Shown here piece by piece: positions 7,372 through 7,672 of a stretch of 7,672 bases of DNA. The notes under the pieces are model-generated. The model had not been told where the DNA came from, searched no databases, and saw only the letters and a program-made list of their open reading frames with translations. Position 1 is the stretch's first letter. The number at the start of each line of letters is the position of its first letter. This DNA is from Prevotellaceae bacterium. GTDB lineage: Bacteria; Bacteroidota; Bacteroidia; Bacteroidales; UBA932. Location: NCBI GenBank assembly GCA_031259805.1, contig JAIRKX010000060.1, forward strand, positions 1 to 7,672, in the 5' to 3' direction. A program made the translations under genes and the position numbers.

Positions 7372-7407
7372 AATTATATTTTTTAAATGAATAAATAAGA
7401 ATGAAAA

Positions 7408-7415
7408 CAAATATA
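7408..7415 (-). promoter_or_regulatory. Bacteroidetes -7 promoter element of pepD
   Basis: Read on the minus strand this is TATATTTG, an exact match to the Bacteroidetes -7 consensus TAnnTTTG. It predicts transcription starting near 7401, giving a leader of about 30 nt, very AT-rich, before the ATG at 7371. No good -33 TTTG is present at the expected distance (about 7434-7441), so the upstream element is weak or missing. Confidence 0.6.
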
Positions 7416-7455
7416 CGAAAAATTGCGGATTTGCTATTTCATATCATAAGTCGCC

Positions 7456-7644
7456 GACGACCTCCCGACATGTCGGAACGGTTTCCGGACATGAACTAAC
7501 GACTTCCGAACATGAACTGACGGCTTGCGAACATGAATTGACGGCTTGCGGACATGTTCTGATGGCTTGCGAACATGAACTGACGGCTTGCGAACATGAA
7601 CTGACGGCTTGCGAACATGTCGTGACGGCTTGCGGACATGTCGT
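7456..7644. repeat. Tandem array of nine 21-bp units with a palindromic ACATG core
   Basis: Units start at 7456, 7477, 7498, 7519, 7540, 7561, 7582, 7603 and 7624, each 21 bp. The consensus is GACGGCTTGCG, then AACATG, then a variable four-base tail: AACT in four units, TCGT in the last two, AATT and TTCT in one each, and TCGG in the first. The first three units, nearest pepD, are the most diverged; a degraded tenth begins at 7645 and runs to the window end. The first unit contains the perfect 12-bp palindrome CCGACATGTCGG (7465-7476), and GACATGTC recurs in the last unit. The array may extend beyond the window. Its role is unknown. It lies upstream of the pepD promoter and could be intergenic filler, a protein-binding array, or part of a repeat-encoded peptide (see findings). 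Confidence 0.88.
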
Positions 7645-7672
7645 GACGGCCGTGCGGCGGAATGTCCATCGC

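Noticed and set aside
7456..7644. CRISPR array.
   Set aside because: The 21-bp units are directly contiguous with no unique spacers, and no cas gene is present.

Overview
The window looks like chromosomal DNA from a member of the Bacteroidota, most likely Bacteroidales. Three things point there: two promoters with the Bacteroidetes-type -7 element TAnnTTTG, start codons that mostly lack a Shine-Dalgarno sequence, and a secreted OmpA protein that combines PD40 beta-propeller, carboxypeptidase-regulatory-like and OmpA_C domains. Base composition is near 50% GC by eye. I cannot name a genus from sequence alone.

Layout. Bases 1-663 carry no credible gene. They hold four unrelated repeat structures in a row: a heptamer array inside an inverted repeat (1-87), a dispersed-type palindromic element (111-188), a perfect 38-bp inverted repeat (213-333), and an array of seven 27-28 bp units (346-541). 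Bases 542-604 show nothing recognisable, and a promoter follows at 605-634. Next come three co-directional genes that probably form one transcription unit. They are a 686-residue OmpA-family envelope protein (664-2724), a 728-residue secreted protein of unknown function (2770-4956), and prmC, the release-factor glutamine methyltransferase (4969-5895). The gaps between them are 45 and 12 bp. Converging on prmC from the minus strand is pepD, an M20-family cytosolic dipeptidase (5926-7371). A 30-bp gap with a short GC hairpin separates the two. Upstream of pepD is its own -7 promoter element, then a second array of nine 21-bp units (7456-7644) that continues in degraded form to the window edge.

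How the genes fit together. The first two genes are both exported envelope proteins. The first should sit in the periplasm or outer membrane and grip peptidoglycan through its C-terminal domain. The second combines an alpha-helical N-terminal half with a beta-rich, possibly propeller-like C-terminal half. The architecture of the first resembles PorE of the type IX secretion system, so a shared role in envelope organisation or secretion is a reasonable but untested idea. prmC and pepD are housekeeping genes with no evident functional link to that pair.

The least-explained content is the repeat DNA at both ends, the uncharacterised 728-residue protein, and a roughly 34-residue insertion in PrmC with atypical codon use. 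I found no CRISPR array, transposase, tRNA, rRNA or defence system.
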